Shown piece after piece: positions 34,497 to 43,321 of a DNA stretch of 64,000 nucleotides (position 1 is its first letter; every line of letters begins with the position of its first letter). This DNA is from Cyclobacteriaceae bacterium. GTDB lineage: Bacteria > Bacteroidota > Bacteroidia > Cytophagales > Cyclobacteriaceae. The notes beneath the pieces were generated by a model. The model made no database searches, had not been told where the DNA came from, and saw only the letters and a program-made list of their open reading frames with translations. The position numbers and the translations under genes were made by a program. The stretch is from positions 124,001-188,000 of the forward strand of contig JANQPQ010000046.1 of the NCBI GenBank assembly GCA_028285445.1, written 5' to 3'.

Positions 34497-34856
34497 TTAG
34501 ATCCACTCCTGTACTTCAACTGTCATTTCGCTTTTAACATCACCGGTGTGTGCCGTTTCCTTTGGCTCAAACAGCATCAGGTGTACTTCCTCTTCAGCCA
34601 CAGGTTTGTGCTCAACCCCTTTGGGCACTATGTAGATTTCGCCTTCATTTAGGGTAATAAGCTCGTCCCTTAGATGAATTTTCAATTCTCCCTTTATTAT
34701 CAAAAACAATTCATCCTCGTTGTCGTGCTTATGCCAAACCATTTCTCCTTTCACTTTGGCTAACTTCACGTACTGCCCATTAAGCTCCCCAATAATTTTG
34801 GGGGTCCAGTGTTCGTTGAAAAGAGAAAGTTTTTGAAGTACGTTTATCTTATCCAT
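34497..34856 (-). CDS. Small cupin-domain protein
   Basis: 119 aa from ATG 34856 (GTG 34859 is possible). Cupin motif 1 appears as KVKGEMVWHKHDNEDELFLI (HxH...E), and motif 2 as EIYIVPKGVEHKPVA with its histidine. These would hold one divalent metal. Role unknown; such single-domain cupins include mannose-6-phosphate isomerase-like and dioxygenase-like proteins. Its ATG overlaps the stop of the Fe-S gene in TGATG, so the two are translated together. Confidence 0.8.
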   Translation of the reverse strand: MDKINVLQKLSLFNEHWTPKIIGELNGQYVKLAKVKGEMVWHKHDNEDELFLIIKGELKIHLRDELITLNEGEIYIVPKGVEHKPVAEEEVHLMLFEPKETAHTGDVKSEMTVEVQEWI

Positions 34857-35281
34857 CACCCTTCAAAATTTATTTGTTTGTGCTGGCCATCGCAAAAAGG
34901 CTTATTTGCGGAGGCTCCGCAACGGCAAAGGGCAGTCTTACCTGTGGTGGTGAGTTTTTCCCCCGATGAACTAGTTACCTCAAATTGCCCATCAACAATT
35001 AATGGCCCATTTGGCATCGCTTGAATGCTAGTGCTTTCTGCATGAACGGCTGCTGGGCTCTCCTCTCCCTTAATATCATATGTCAGAGCTCCAGAGGGGC
35101 ACTGCCCAATTAAGTGCTTAATTTCATCTACGCTGGCACCATCCACATTTACCCAGGGTTTATTATCCAGGTTAAAAACACCAGGCAGATTATTTACGCA
35201 TACAGCTGAATGGATGCAGGTTTTTGAACTCCATTTAACTGTAATATTATCATTACTATAAGAATGAACTTTATCTTCCAT
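34856..35281 (-). CDS. Fer4_19 + CDGSH iron-sulfur fusion protein
   Basis: 141 aa, cytoplasmic. The N-terminal part (about 15-70) has CIHSAVCVNNLPGVF and IGQCPSGAL, the divergent mono-cluster Fer4_19 ferredoxin pattern. The C-terminal part (about 115-137) has ALCRCGASANKPFCDGQH, the CDGSH (mitoNEET-like) C-x-C...C-x-x-x-H site for a 2Fe-2S cluster. An Ala/Ser/Pro-rich linker joins them. A small electron-transfer or cluster-sensing protein is likely. Coupled to the cupin downstream, which may be its metabolic partner. Confidence 0.85.
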   Translation of the reverse strand: MEDKVHSYSNDNITVKWSSKTCIHSAVCVNNLPGVFNLDNKPWVNVDGASVDEIKHLIGQCPSGALTYDIKGEESPAAVHAESTSIQAMPNGPLIVDGQFEVTSSSGEKLTTTGKTALCRCGASANKPFCDGQHKQINFEG

Positions 35282-35418
35282 TAGTATTTGACGTTACGTT
35301 CTTGGTAAACCAATATAATGCATTTTGGTTTCAACCTAAGCGTTGCAATAAGTACAAACTGCTGGTCAACCATTTCGCCTTGAATTTTCGTATATTTCTT
35401 TATCAAAACTCAATTCAA

Positions 35419-35700
35419 ATGACATCAAAAGCCCTAACAACACTCCTACTTATCTTTGCCGCCATTATTTTCTTTCCTGTAGTTATTGGCCTATTTGGGG
35501 CCTTAATCGGTGTAGTGTTTGGGATATTTGGCGCCATTGTTGGCGTAATCGGCTCCATATTCGGAGCTGTTTTTGGTGGGATCGGGCATCTTTTTGACCC
35601 GTTCCATTGGCATGGGCCTGGAATTTCCAAACCTGTATTTGCAATTATCCTTGTAATAGTAGTGGTACTACTAAGCAGGCAAAATAAAAAGGCTAATTAA
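35419..35700 (+). CDS. Glycine/isoleucine-rich small membrane protein
   Basis: 93 aa from ATG 35419. The hydrophobic N-terminal half has VVIGLFGALIGVVFGIFGAI and repeats of the kind G-hydrophobic-G-hydrophobic (FGAIVGVIGSIFGAVFGG), then HLFDPFHWHGPG and a second hydrophobic helix ending RQNKKAN. Such packing suggests two membrane hairpins. No family is recognised; the longer upstream frame from 35302 adds a poorly supported leader. Confidence 0.55.
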   Translation: MTSKALTTLLLIFAAIIFFPVVIGLFGALIGVVFGIFGAIVGVIGSIFGAVFGGIGHLFDPFHWHGPGISKPVFAIILVIVVVLLSRQNKKAN

Positions 35701-36094
35701 TCTCGCGAGCGACTAACTTATAGTTATCCCTTATCTCATCCTGGTAATAGCCGTCCAGGTCATTGGTTTCCAGCAGTCGCTTCCACCCAATACGTGGGAA
35801 GCTGCCATATATCTTGCGTAAGCCATCAAGGGTAAGAATAAGGTATCCGTCTTTGCTCTCACATGAATAGTAATAAGCCGCCATCACCCCACTGCGCCGG
35901 GTGGTTTTAAAGTTTTGTGTGAAGCGGAACTTGGCTGATTCTATCTTCGTTAGTGCGTCGTCGAATGATTCAAATGTTTCTGGTAAGCTATCGCAATTGA
36001 TTGTGAGTGGATCCAATTTCATGTTGTGCTGAGTTTGCGCCACGCACACCGTCATTGACGCAAAAAACAACGAAATATGGAGGATAACTTTCAT
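35693..36094 (-). CDS. Secreted hypothetical protein (133 aa)
   Basis: Signal peptide (LHISLFFASMTVCVA) then a compact domain with YYYSCESKDGYLILTLDGL. It resembles a KTSC-like small domain but I cannot confirm it. Overlaps the end of the plus-strand membrane gene by 8 nt (convergent). Function unknown. Confidence 0.5.
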   Translation of the reverse strand: MKVILHISLFFASMTVCVAQTQHNMKLDPLTINCDSLPETFESFDDALTKIESAKFRFTQNFKTTRRSGVMAAYYYSCESKDGYLILTLDGLRKIYGSFPRIGWKRLLETNDLDGYYQDEIRDNYKLVAREIN

Positions 36095-36289
36095 CTCTGT
36101 GGACTGCTACAATTATCGTACAAAAGAATACTCATTACGGCCATCTGGCTAAAAAATGGACGAAATTGCAGATAATAATAGGAGTTATTTCGTTTAAGGT
36201 AATACCTTGCTTTGCCTGACCTAAGCCAAAGACCTTAACAAATTGGTTAATTGACTATAATTTCGGAATTTCAGAGAGATTTTTCCGTC

Positions 36290-39200
36290 GTGAAGAGGAC
36301 TTTTTACATAGTCTTAGTGGCGCTGTGCACTACTCCTATTATTTCCTTTAGCCAGAGATATAAACTGCCGGAGGATCCTGCAGAATTTGCACCAGCGGTC
36401 CAGGAGTTGCTCAATGGCACACGGGACGACCGTGGAGTTGCCGCCGGAGAGGACCTGGCATTATTGTGGGGTGGTTTAGGTATTGACGTCCAAAGGAAAA
36501 TAATTGCTCACGCCCAGCTACTTGACCAGAAAAACTATCGAGCTAAGCCCTACTTCATTCAATATTTTGCTGCGCTTAGCAACGCAGTTAACATTGAAAG
36601 CCTGGACAACCAGAAGCTGGTTAATTATCTTAATGTCACCGGCAAGGTGATTGAGAACTACGAGAATAAGCACCTACTTATCTACCTAAATACAGTTAAG
36701 GACTTTTTCGAGTACCGTTCACTGCACTACTCAAAATACTCACAAATACAGGTATCAAATGATACTTACGACTTTGAATATGTGGCATTTGAGCCCCCTC
36801 CAGAAGAGGTAGTTCCTGAGCCTATTGAAGAGGAAGAAGAATCAATTGAGGAAGAAAGTGACGATTGGTTTGATGAATGGGAGGAAGAGCCAGCTGAAGA
36901 TGATTGGGGCTCAGATTGGGGTGACGAAGAAGAAAGCTGGGATACTGAGGAGGCTGAAGAGCAGGCCGAAGAAGAGGAGGACTTGTCATTTCTCATACAG
37001 GATGTAATTCAACCTCCAATTGCTGGTGCTGTTATTAAATTCAACAGCACAGATTTGGCATTTATCACACCCCGAGATTCCGTTAGCGCTATTCATGGCA
37101 CCAGCGGCTCCTTCCTTATCAAGGAAGGCATTTTTGTTGGGGAAAATGGTAAGTTCGATTGGGCCGCCGCAGACCTAAGTCCTGATTCAGTATACGTCAA
37201 CTTCACTAAGTACAATTTTGAAGTTTCCAAGGGGGCTTTATCTGCGGAGCGAGTTCATCTTACCTACAAGGGTAAACTTGAATCTCCCGTCGAGGGTGTA
37301 TTTGAGTTTAATGGCAAGGTTAGAAATAACAATGAATACCCTCGATTTATGTCTTATTACAATAACATCGATGTAAAAGGAATCGGGGATGAATTCCTGG
37401 AGTACAAGGGGGGCTTTTCTTTAAATGGCAATAGAATTCTTAGTAGCTCTATTTTTGGTGGGCTGGCTACGATACGTGTTAGTGATGCCGCTGGCCCTAA
37501 ATTCGTTTCCCGGTCAAACCTCTACGAGTTCGGGGACTCAACACTAACGGCAGACAAGTCATCGATTGTTATTTTTCACAAATCAGATTCACTATATCAT
37601 CCTGCAGTTCAGATCAATTACGATCACAACAACAGGCACTTATTGTTACAAAAGGATAAGGGCGGGTTCAAAAGGACTCCGTACAAGTCAAGCTTCTTCA
37701 ATATGGATTTCATAGCAGACATGATACAGTGGAATCTTGACTCCAGTTACCTGGATGTTTCAATACTAAATGCTCGCAAAGAAGTGCCAGCGTATTTTGA
37801 ATCGGTGGAGTACTTTGATAATAAAGAAGTTTCCGGTTCGATAGGTCTCTACGATTTCAACCCATTGCGGATGGTAATGGGCTATGCAAAGAAAAACTCC
37901 GATCAATTTTTGGCAGTGGATTTGGCGGAGTCCACCAGGCGGCCTTTAGCTACTATAAAATCAGCTATGTTGTATTTGATGTGGGCCGGATATATCGATT
38001 ATAACGTGAAGACAACCCAGGTAACGATAAAGGAGAAGGCTTATCATGCTTTGCTTAGCCAGAAGAGCAAGAAGGATTTTGATAACCTCAAAATCGAATC
38101 TCTTACTGATTCAAAGCCTAATGCCACTTTGGATTTCAACACGCAGGAGATGCACGTTCGTGGCATTGACAGATTTTACATTAGCGAGATTCTGGATGTT
38201 TACATTGAACCCGACAGCAACGAGGTAACTCTGCTAAAGAACCGCGACTTCAAATTTAACGGAAAGATCTTTGCAGGAAATTTCGAATATGTAGGTCATG
38301 ACTTCACTTTTAAATATGACAGCTTCCTGGTTCAGCTAAATCACATAGACTCTATTAGATTCTATGTTTTGGAAGAAGACAGCCGAGGGTCGAGAAAGCG
38401 ACTGGTAGACAATGCACTTTCCGGGATTGGAGCTGGCGGCGAAGAAGAAGGAGATTCGGCTGCGGTTGATAACAACTTATCAGGTTTCCAGGGAACGTCC
38501 GGAACACTTTATATAAACAGACCTAACAACAAATCAGCCAGGAAAATATATCCTGACTATCCAAAGTTCGATGGAGGTGGTACTGGATCAATAGTTTACT
38601 TTGATCGGCCCGACTACCTCGACGGGATTTATGATAAGTCAATATACTTTGTGATACCACCCTTTAAGCTGGATAGCCTTAGCGATAGTGACCCCGCGGC
38701 AATTGGCTTTAACGGCACCTTTGGCTCCAGTGGGATGTTCCCGGAGTTCAAGGAGACATTGAATATACAGCCTGACTATGCCCTGGGATTTGAACATAGC
38801 ATCCCTCCTGATGGCTACCATCTATTTGATGGTGAGGGTAAGCTCTTCAACAGACTTACCATGGACAAGAGGGGCCTACGCGCAGATGGTAAAATTGAGT
38901 ATCTCACTACTACTTTGAATTCTAATGATTTCATTTTCTATGTAGATTCAGTGGTGACTCGAGGTAGCGTTGTAGATATAGCTGAGGGTGAATACCGCGG
39001 TGCATTCTTCCCCAAAATTCATTTAGAAGACTACAGCCTAAAGTGGTTACCCCGAAAAGACAGTATGTATATCAGTAACAATGCTGATCCAATTCAACTG
39101 TATGAGAATACCGCTTCGCTGGACGGCAGTGCAATCGTTGGCCGAAAAGGTGTATTTGGTCAGGGCTTATTGACCACTCGGGGTGCCGAGACAGTTTCCA

Positions 39201-41116
39201 GGGAATACGAATTTAAGAGTAACGAATTTACTGCGGGCCATGCCCATTTCGTGGTGAAATCTTCCGACCCGGAAAAGCCAACCATCGAAGCAAACAACGT
39301 AAAACTCAGCTTTAACCTGACGGACAATTTTGCGGAGATAAACCCTGAAGTGGCTGGCGAGGCAGTATTGGATTTTCCATTTGCCCAATTTAAGACCTCC
39401 ATACCCAGTGCTGTTTGGGATTTGGACAGTGCCAAAGTAACCATGACTAAGCCGGAGGAATATGATATTGCCGATAGCTATTTCTATACCACGCGCGAAG
39501 ACCTGGACTCACTGAGTTTCAATGCCACCGAAGCAATTTATGACATTAATTCGCAAGAGCTGACGGTAAGCGGAATCCCCTATATCACAGTGGCCGATTC
39601 TCGTATTACTCCGGAAAATGGCGAAGTACTAATACTTGAAAATGCCAAAATCGGTACGTTGCAAAACACAACCCTGGTGATAGATACTCTTGATAGCTTC
39701 CACCGGCTCTATGATGGAACCATAACCATAATCTCAAGAAACGAATTTGAAGGGGAGGCAACCTATGAGTATGTGAACGCTGTTCAGGACACTTTTGCCA
39801 TTAAGCTAACAGACTTCCATCTTGAAGACCTATCTGAAAATAAGAAAAGGCCAGATTTCCACACCGTTGCAGACGGGAATATAGAAGCTACTGATAATAT
39901 TATCGTTAGCCCTGGTATGTTTTACAAGGGCACGGTAAAAATGTACGCCAACCGCCCATTCCTTGAGTTGGATGGTTTTGTCAAGCTAAACTTGAAGAAG
40001 ATTCCCAATTACGATACATGGATCAAGTACCAGCATGATGGTGAGCAGGGCGAGGTTGTATTTGATTTTGAGGAGAGTGTAACGGAAGACGGCCAGCAAG
40101 TAACAGCTGGGCTTCACTACAACATCAACGACTTTAGTCTTTATAGCACTTTCATTACCCAGAAGCCTAACTCTAATGACGAAGACTTTTTCATTCCTTC
40201 CGGAATGCTAAGCTATCAGGCCGATAGCAGCGAGTTTGTAATTGCAGAGCAGGGTAAAATAGAAGGAGATTCTTACTCGGGGAAAGTATTTGCTTTTAAT
40301 GAAGATACCGGCGACATAAGAATTGAGGGCCCTGTGAATTTCATACAAAACACTAAATCCAGAGGAATTGATGCGGCTATATTGGGTGAAGGTAATATTG
40401 AGACAAATGAATTCTCCTTCAATTCCTTTATCTCAATTCTATTCGATTTGCCACCGTCAGCTTTTGAATTGGTTGCCCAGGATTTGAATAATAGCATTGA
40501 CGAATATGGAGCCCCCGAAGCTGAAGACGACAGAACACAGCTTTTATATAAGGTGGCTGAAATCATTGGAGATAGGGCTGTAGAGAACTATGAAACACGG
40601 TCGGCCCAGGAGTATACCCCACTGGTTACTGCGTCTCCCGCCTTAGTGAAGCCGATGGTATTCTCTAACGTCGATTTGAAATGGTCGCACCTTAACAAGG
40701 CCTTCTATAGCGTAGGAAATCTCAGCATGTCAAACGTGTTAAGAAATGACATCAATGCTGCTTTCGAGGGGTTCTTTGAAGTGACCAAAAAACTGGAAGG
40801 CGAGAAAATCGATTTGTTCTTTAAGGCTTCGGCAGAGACCTGGTACTATTTCGGCTATGAAAATAACCGACTGATCACCTTCTCATCTAACAAGGAATAC
40901 AACGAATTCATAACCAGCAAATCCAATGCAGCGAAGGCTAAGGTTGGCGATTTCGTATTTGTTCCAGGCGACCTGGCTGAGGCTCTGGACTTCGTCAATA
41001 GGTTCCGCAAAGATTACTTGAATCTTGAAACTCCATATGAGTTGTATGCTCCGCTGGGTGATGAAGAAAAGAAGGAAGAGAAGAAGGATGCAGCGGATGA
41101 CGATGAGGGGTTCTAA
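36290..41116 (+). CDS. Giant beta-rich envelope protein with acidic Trp linker
   Basis: About 1,608 aa from GTG 36290, which gives the signal peptide MKRTFYIVLVALCTTPIISF; the frame can extend to TTG 36251. A helical N-domain precedes an Asp/Glu/Trp linker at about residues 168-233 (bases 36791-36988). The rest is beta-strand-rich with repeating short units such as FKFNGKIFAGNFEYVGHDF and VSGIPYITVADSRI, reminiscent of OstA/LptA-type jelly rolls. A charged K/E/D tail ends the chain (KKEEKKDAADDDEGF). I recognise no named family. A periplasmic or outer-membrane scaffold is the best guess. It precedes plsY by 77 nt. Confidence 0.8.
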   Translation: MKRTFYIVLVALCTTPIISFSQRYKLPEDPAEFAPAVQELLNGTRDDRGVAAGEDLALLWGGLGIDVQRKIIAHAQLLDQKNYRAKPYFIQYFAALSNAVNIESLDNQKLVNYLNVTGKVIENYENKHLLIYLNTVKDFFEYRSLHYSKYSQIQVSNDTYDFEYVAFEPPPEEVVPEPIEEEEESIEEESDDWFDEWEEEPAEDDWGSDWGDEEESWDTEEAEEQAEEEEDLSFLIQDVIQPPIAGAVIKFNSTDLAFITPRDSVSAIHGTSGSFLIKEGIFVGENGKFDWAAADLSPDSVYVNFTKYNFEVSKGALSAERVHLTYKGKLESPVEGVFEFNGKVRNNNEYPRFMSYYNNIDVKGIGDEFLEYKGGFSLNGNRILSSSIFGGLATIRVSDAAGPKFVSRSNLYEFGDSTLTADKSSIVIFHKSDSLYHPAVQINYDHNNRHLLLQKDKGGFKRTPYKSSFFNMDFIADMIQWNLDSSYLDVSILNARKEVPAYFESVEYFDNKEVSGSIGLYDFNPLRMVMGYAKKNSDQFLAVDLAESTRRPLATIKSAMLYLMWAGYIDYNVKTTQVTIKEKAYHALLSQKSKKDFDNLKIESLTDSKPNATLDFNTQEMHVRGIDRFYISEILDVYIEPDSNEVTLLKNRDFKFNGKIFAGNFEYVGHDFTFKYDSFLVQLNHIDSIRFYVLEEDSRGSRKRLVDNALSGIGAGGEEEGDSAAVDNNLSGFQGTSGTLYINRPNNKSARKIYPDYPKFDGGGTGSIVYFDRPDYLDGIYDKSIYFVIPPFKLDSLSDSDPAAIGFNGTFGSSGMFPEFKETLNIQPDYALGFEHSIPPDGYHLFDGEGKLFNRLTMDKRGLRADGKIEYLTTTLNSNDFIFYVDSVVTRGSVVDIAEGEYRGAFFPKIHLEDYSLKWLPRKDSMYISNNADPIQLYENTASLDGSAIVGRKGVFGQGLLTTRGAETVSREYEFKSNEFTAGHAHFVVKSSDPEKPTIEANNVKLSFNLTDNFAEINPEVAGEAVLDFPFAQFKTSIPSAVWDLDSAKVTMTKPEEYDIADSYFYTTREDLDSLSFNATEAIYDINSQELTVSGIPYITVADSRITPENGEVLILENAKIGTLQNTTLVIDTLDSFHRLYDGTITIISRNEFEGEATYEYVNAVQDTFAIKLTDFHLEDLSENKKRPDFHTVADGNIEATDNIIVSPGMFYKGTVKMYANRPFLELDGFVKLNLKKIPNYDTWIKYQHDGEQGEVVFDFEESVTEDGQQVTAGLHYNINDFSLYSTFITQKPNSNDEDFFIPSGMLSYQADSSEFVIAEQGKIEGDSYSGKVFAFNEDTGDIRIEGPVNFIQNTKSRGIDAAILGEGNIETNEFSFNSFISILFDLPPSAFELVAQDLNNSIDEYGAPEAEDDRTQLLYKVAEIIGDRAVENYETRSAQEYTPLVTASPALVKPMVFSNVDLKWSHLNKAFYSVGNLSMSNVLRNDINAAFEGFFEVTKKLEGEKIDLFFKASAETWYYFGYENNRLITFSSNKEYNEFITSKSNAAKAKVGDFVFVPGDLAEALDFVNRFRKDYLNLETPYELYAPLGDEEKKEEKKDAADDDEGF

Positions 41117-41139
41117 TGGCCGCTAGTCAAAAACCGGTC

Positions 41140-41167
41140 TTTCAGCGCGAAAAATATGCTATATTTG
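41140..41167 (+). promoter_or_regulatory. Bacteroidota-type promoter for plsY
   Basis: TATATTTG at 41160-41167 is a perfect TAnnTTTG box; TTTC at 41140-41143 with a 16-nt spacer is a weaker upstream box. The plsY ATG at 41194 lies 26 nt downstream, so plsY may be transcribed apart from the giant gene. Confidence 0.45.
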
Positions 41168-41193
41168 CTCCCCCTGAACCATCTACTTAACTT

Positions 41194-41847
41194 ATGGACA
41201 TCCTTTTTATAGCTTCAGGCCTGGTTGTAGCATACCTTATTGGTTCAATTCCCACGGCTATTTGGTTTGGCAAGTGGTATCATGGTATTGATGTTAGAGA
41301 CCATGGTAGCGGAAACCCCGGAGCAACCAATACCTTTCGGGTTTTAGGAAAGAGAGCAGGTACGGTGGTGTTGCTGGTGGATATTGCCAAAGGCCTAACA
41401 GCCTCCTCTATTCCCGTATTGCTGTTAGGGGTAGATGCCATTGTGGTCCAAGACCTGGTCATATTCAAGCTGATCTACGGAATTGTTGCGGTAGTAGGAC
41501 ATCTATTTCCAATCTTTCTAAATTTCAAAGGAGGTAAAGGTGTTGCCACATTACTTGGAATGATGCTGGCTATACATTGGGAAGTAGCGATGCTTAGCGT
41601 GCTCCTTTTCGTGGTGATTTTGATTACTACAAAATATGTAAGCCTGGGGTCTATACTTGGGGTCTTATCATTTCCAATCATGCTTTTAACCATACCCAGG
41701 TTTAAAGGTGGCGAGCCCGCTTTGATTCTATTCGGCTTCCTCCTGTTTATTGTTGTGGTGTGGACTCATCATAAGAATATTAAGAGAATCCGAAATGGCG
41801 AGGAGAGTAAGACCTACCTTTTTCAGCGGAAAAGTTCAACAGATTAA
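41194..41847 (+). CDS. plsY: Glycerol-3-phosphate acyltransferase PlsY
   Basis: 217 aa integral inner-membrane protein. Uses acyl-phosphate to acylate glycerol 3-phosphate, the first step of phospholipid synthesis. The three family signatures are present: GSGNPGATNTFRVLG (loop 1), LNFKGGKGVATLLG (loop 2) and WTHHKNIKRIRNGEE at the C-terminus. Five membrane segments can be traced. It is followed after 13 nt by an M20 dipeptidase on the same strand, which probably shares its transcript. Confidence 0.95.
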   Translation: MDILFIASGLVVAYLIGSIPTAIWFGKWYHGIDVRDHGSGNPGATNTFRVLGKRAGTVVLLVDIAKGLTASSIPVLLLGVDAIVVQDLVIFKLIYGIVAVVGHLFPIFLNFKGGKGVATLLGMMLAIHWEVAMLSVLLFVVILITTKYVSLGSILGVLSFPIMLLTIPRFKGGEPALILFGFLLFIVVVWTHHKNIKRIRNGEESKTYLFQRKSSTD

Positions 41848-41860
41848 CAACAAGTAGACA

Positions 41861-43234
41861 TTGGAAAATAGTGTCAAGAATTACCTCGAGGAGCACAAAG
41901 ATCGCTTCCTCAGCGAACTAGTGGAATTGTTAAAAATTCCCTCAATTAGTGCCGATAGTAAGTACAAAGATGATGTGGCAAGGGCCGCTGATTTCGTTCA
42001 TCAGAAGTTATTAGATGCAGGAGTAGACCATGCTGAAGTTTGCCCTACCAAAGGGCATCCTATAGTTTATGGTGAAAAGATGGTTGACCCCTCGGCACCA
42101 ACTATATTAGTTTACGGTCATTACGATGTCCAACCACCAGACCCTCTGGAGCTTTGGCACTCTCCCCCATTTGAGCCAGTTATAAAAGATGAAAAGATAT
42201 ATGCAAGAGGTGCCTGCGACGATAAGGGACAGGTCTATATGCACCTCAAGGCTTTTGAAATTCTGAATAATACAAGCGGCCTTCCCTGCAATGTAAAATT
42301 TATGATTGAAGGAGAGGAAGAAGTAGGCTCAGAGAATCTTGAAACCTTCGTTAAGGAGAATAGCGAAAAGCTAAGCAATGATGTAATACTGATTTCCGAT
42401 ACCAGCATTGTTTCCAATGAAATTCCCTCTATAACAATCGGCCTCCGTGGTATCAGCTATATGGAAGTTGAACTCACAGGCCCCAACAGAGACCTTCACT
42501 CAGGGGTGTATGGAGGAGCAGTTGCCAATCCGGTTAACGCGCTTTGTGAGTTAATATCTTCCCTGAAAGACGAAAAGGGCAAAATTACCATCCCCGGTTT
42601 TTACGACAGGGTTCTTGAGTACTCGGAGCAGGATCGGAATGATTTGAATGCCAGGCCATTTGACCTTCAAGAGTATAAAGATGACTTAGATATAGCCGAA
42701 GTTCAGGGTGAGCAAGGGTTTTCAACTATTGAAAGAGTTGGTATTCGGCCAACACTTGATGTAAACGGCATCTGGGGTGGTTATGCTGGCGAGGGAGCGA
42801 AAACAGTGTTGCCTTCGAAAGCAAGTGCCAAAATATCAATGAGACTTGTACCTAACCAGGACAGCCAGGAAATTACAGATTTGTTTAGAAAACATATCGA
42901 AGCAATTGCTCCCCCTACTATGAAGGTGAAAGTCACTGAGCATCATGGAGGCGAGCCAACGGTTACTCCCACAACTTCTGCGGCATATGCCGCTGCTAGC
43001 GCCGCCTTTGAAGAGGTTTGGGGAAAGAGGCCAATTCCAACAATGGAAGGCGGTAGTATACCAATTGTTGCGCTGTTTAAGGAAGTGCTTAAGTCAGATA
43101 CTGTGCTGATGGGATTTGGATTAGACTCCGATGCGATCCATTCGCCGAACGAGCATTATGGTCTATTCAACTATTTTATTGGTATTGAGACTATTGCAAG
43201 CTTCCATCAGAAGCTGGCTAATTCCGTCAGTTAG
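41861..43234 (+). CDS. M20-family dipeptidase
   Basis: 457 aa, no signal peptide, TTG start. Landmarks of the CNDP/carnosinase-like M20 clan: VYGHYDVQPPDPLELW (first His and Asp), ARGACDDKGQ (bridging Asp), IEGEEEVGSENL (catalytic Glu pair), GGSIPIVALF and SDAIHSPNEHY (last His). The two-zinc site and dimerisation insert look intact. It should cleave dipeptides in the cytoplasm. Co-directional with plsY; a strong terminator follows it. Confidence 0.92.
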   Translation: MENSVKNYLEEHKDRFLSELVELLKIPSISADSKYKDDVARAADFVHQKLLDAGVDHAEVCPTKGHPIVYGEKMVDPSAPTILVYGHYDVQPPDPLELWHSPPFEPVIKDEKIYARGACDDKGQVYMHLKAFEILNNTSGLPCNVKFMIEGEEEVGSENLETFVKENSEKLSNDVILISDTSIVSNEIPSITIGLRGISYMEVELTGPNRDLHSGVYGGAVANPVNALCELISSLKDEKGKITIPGFYDRVLEYSEQDRNDLNARPFDLQEYKDDLDIAEVQGEQGFSTIERVGIRPTLDVNGIWGGYAGEGAKTVLPSKASAKISMRLVPNQDSQEITDLFRKHIEAIAPPTMKVKVTEHHGGEPTVTPTTSAAYAAASAAFEEVWGKRPIPTMEGGSIPIVALFKEVLKSDTVLMGFGLDSDAIHSPNEHYGLFNYFIGIETIASFHQKLANSVS

Positions 43235-43254
43235 CCAAGGAATGAACAAGAATT

Positions 43255-43277
43255 AAGCCCCGGAAGGGGTTTTTTTT
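43255..43277 (+). terminator. Rho-independent terminator after the M20 dipeptidase
   Basis: CCCC (43258-43261), loop GGAA, GGGG (43266-43269) and eight T (43270-43277). It is short but GC-pure, the cleanest terminator in the window, and separates the plsY-dipeptidase unit from the glutamate-synthase-like gene. Confidence 0.8.
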
Positions 43278-43321
43278 ATTGCTATCAAATTTTATTACCT
43301 TTTTTCTCCTAAACAATACCT

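Noticed and set aside
36766-36996. Minus-strand 76-aa serine-rich frame
   Set aside because: It is the antisense of the Glu/Asp-rich linker (GAA/GAT read backwards give TTC/ATC-type Ser codons); no signal or start context.
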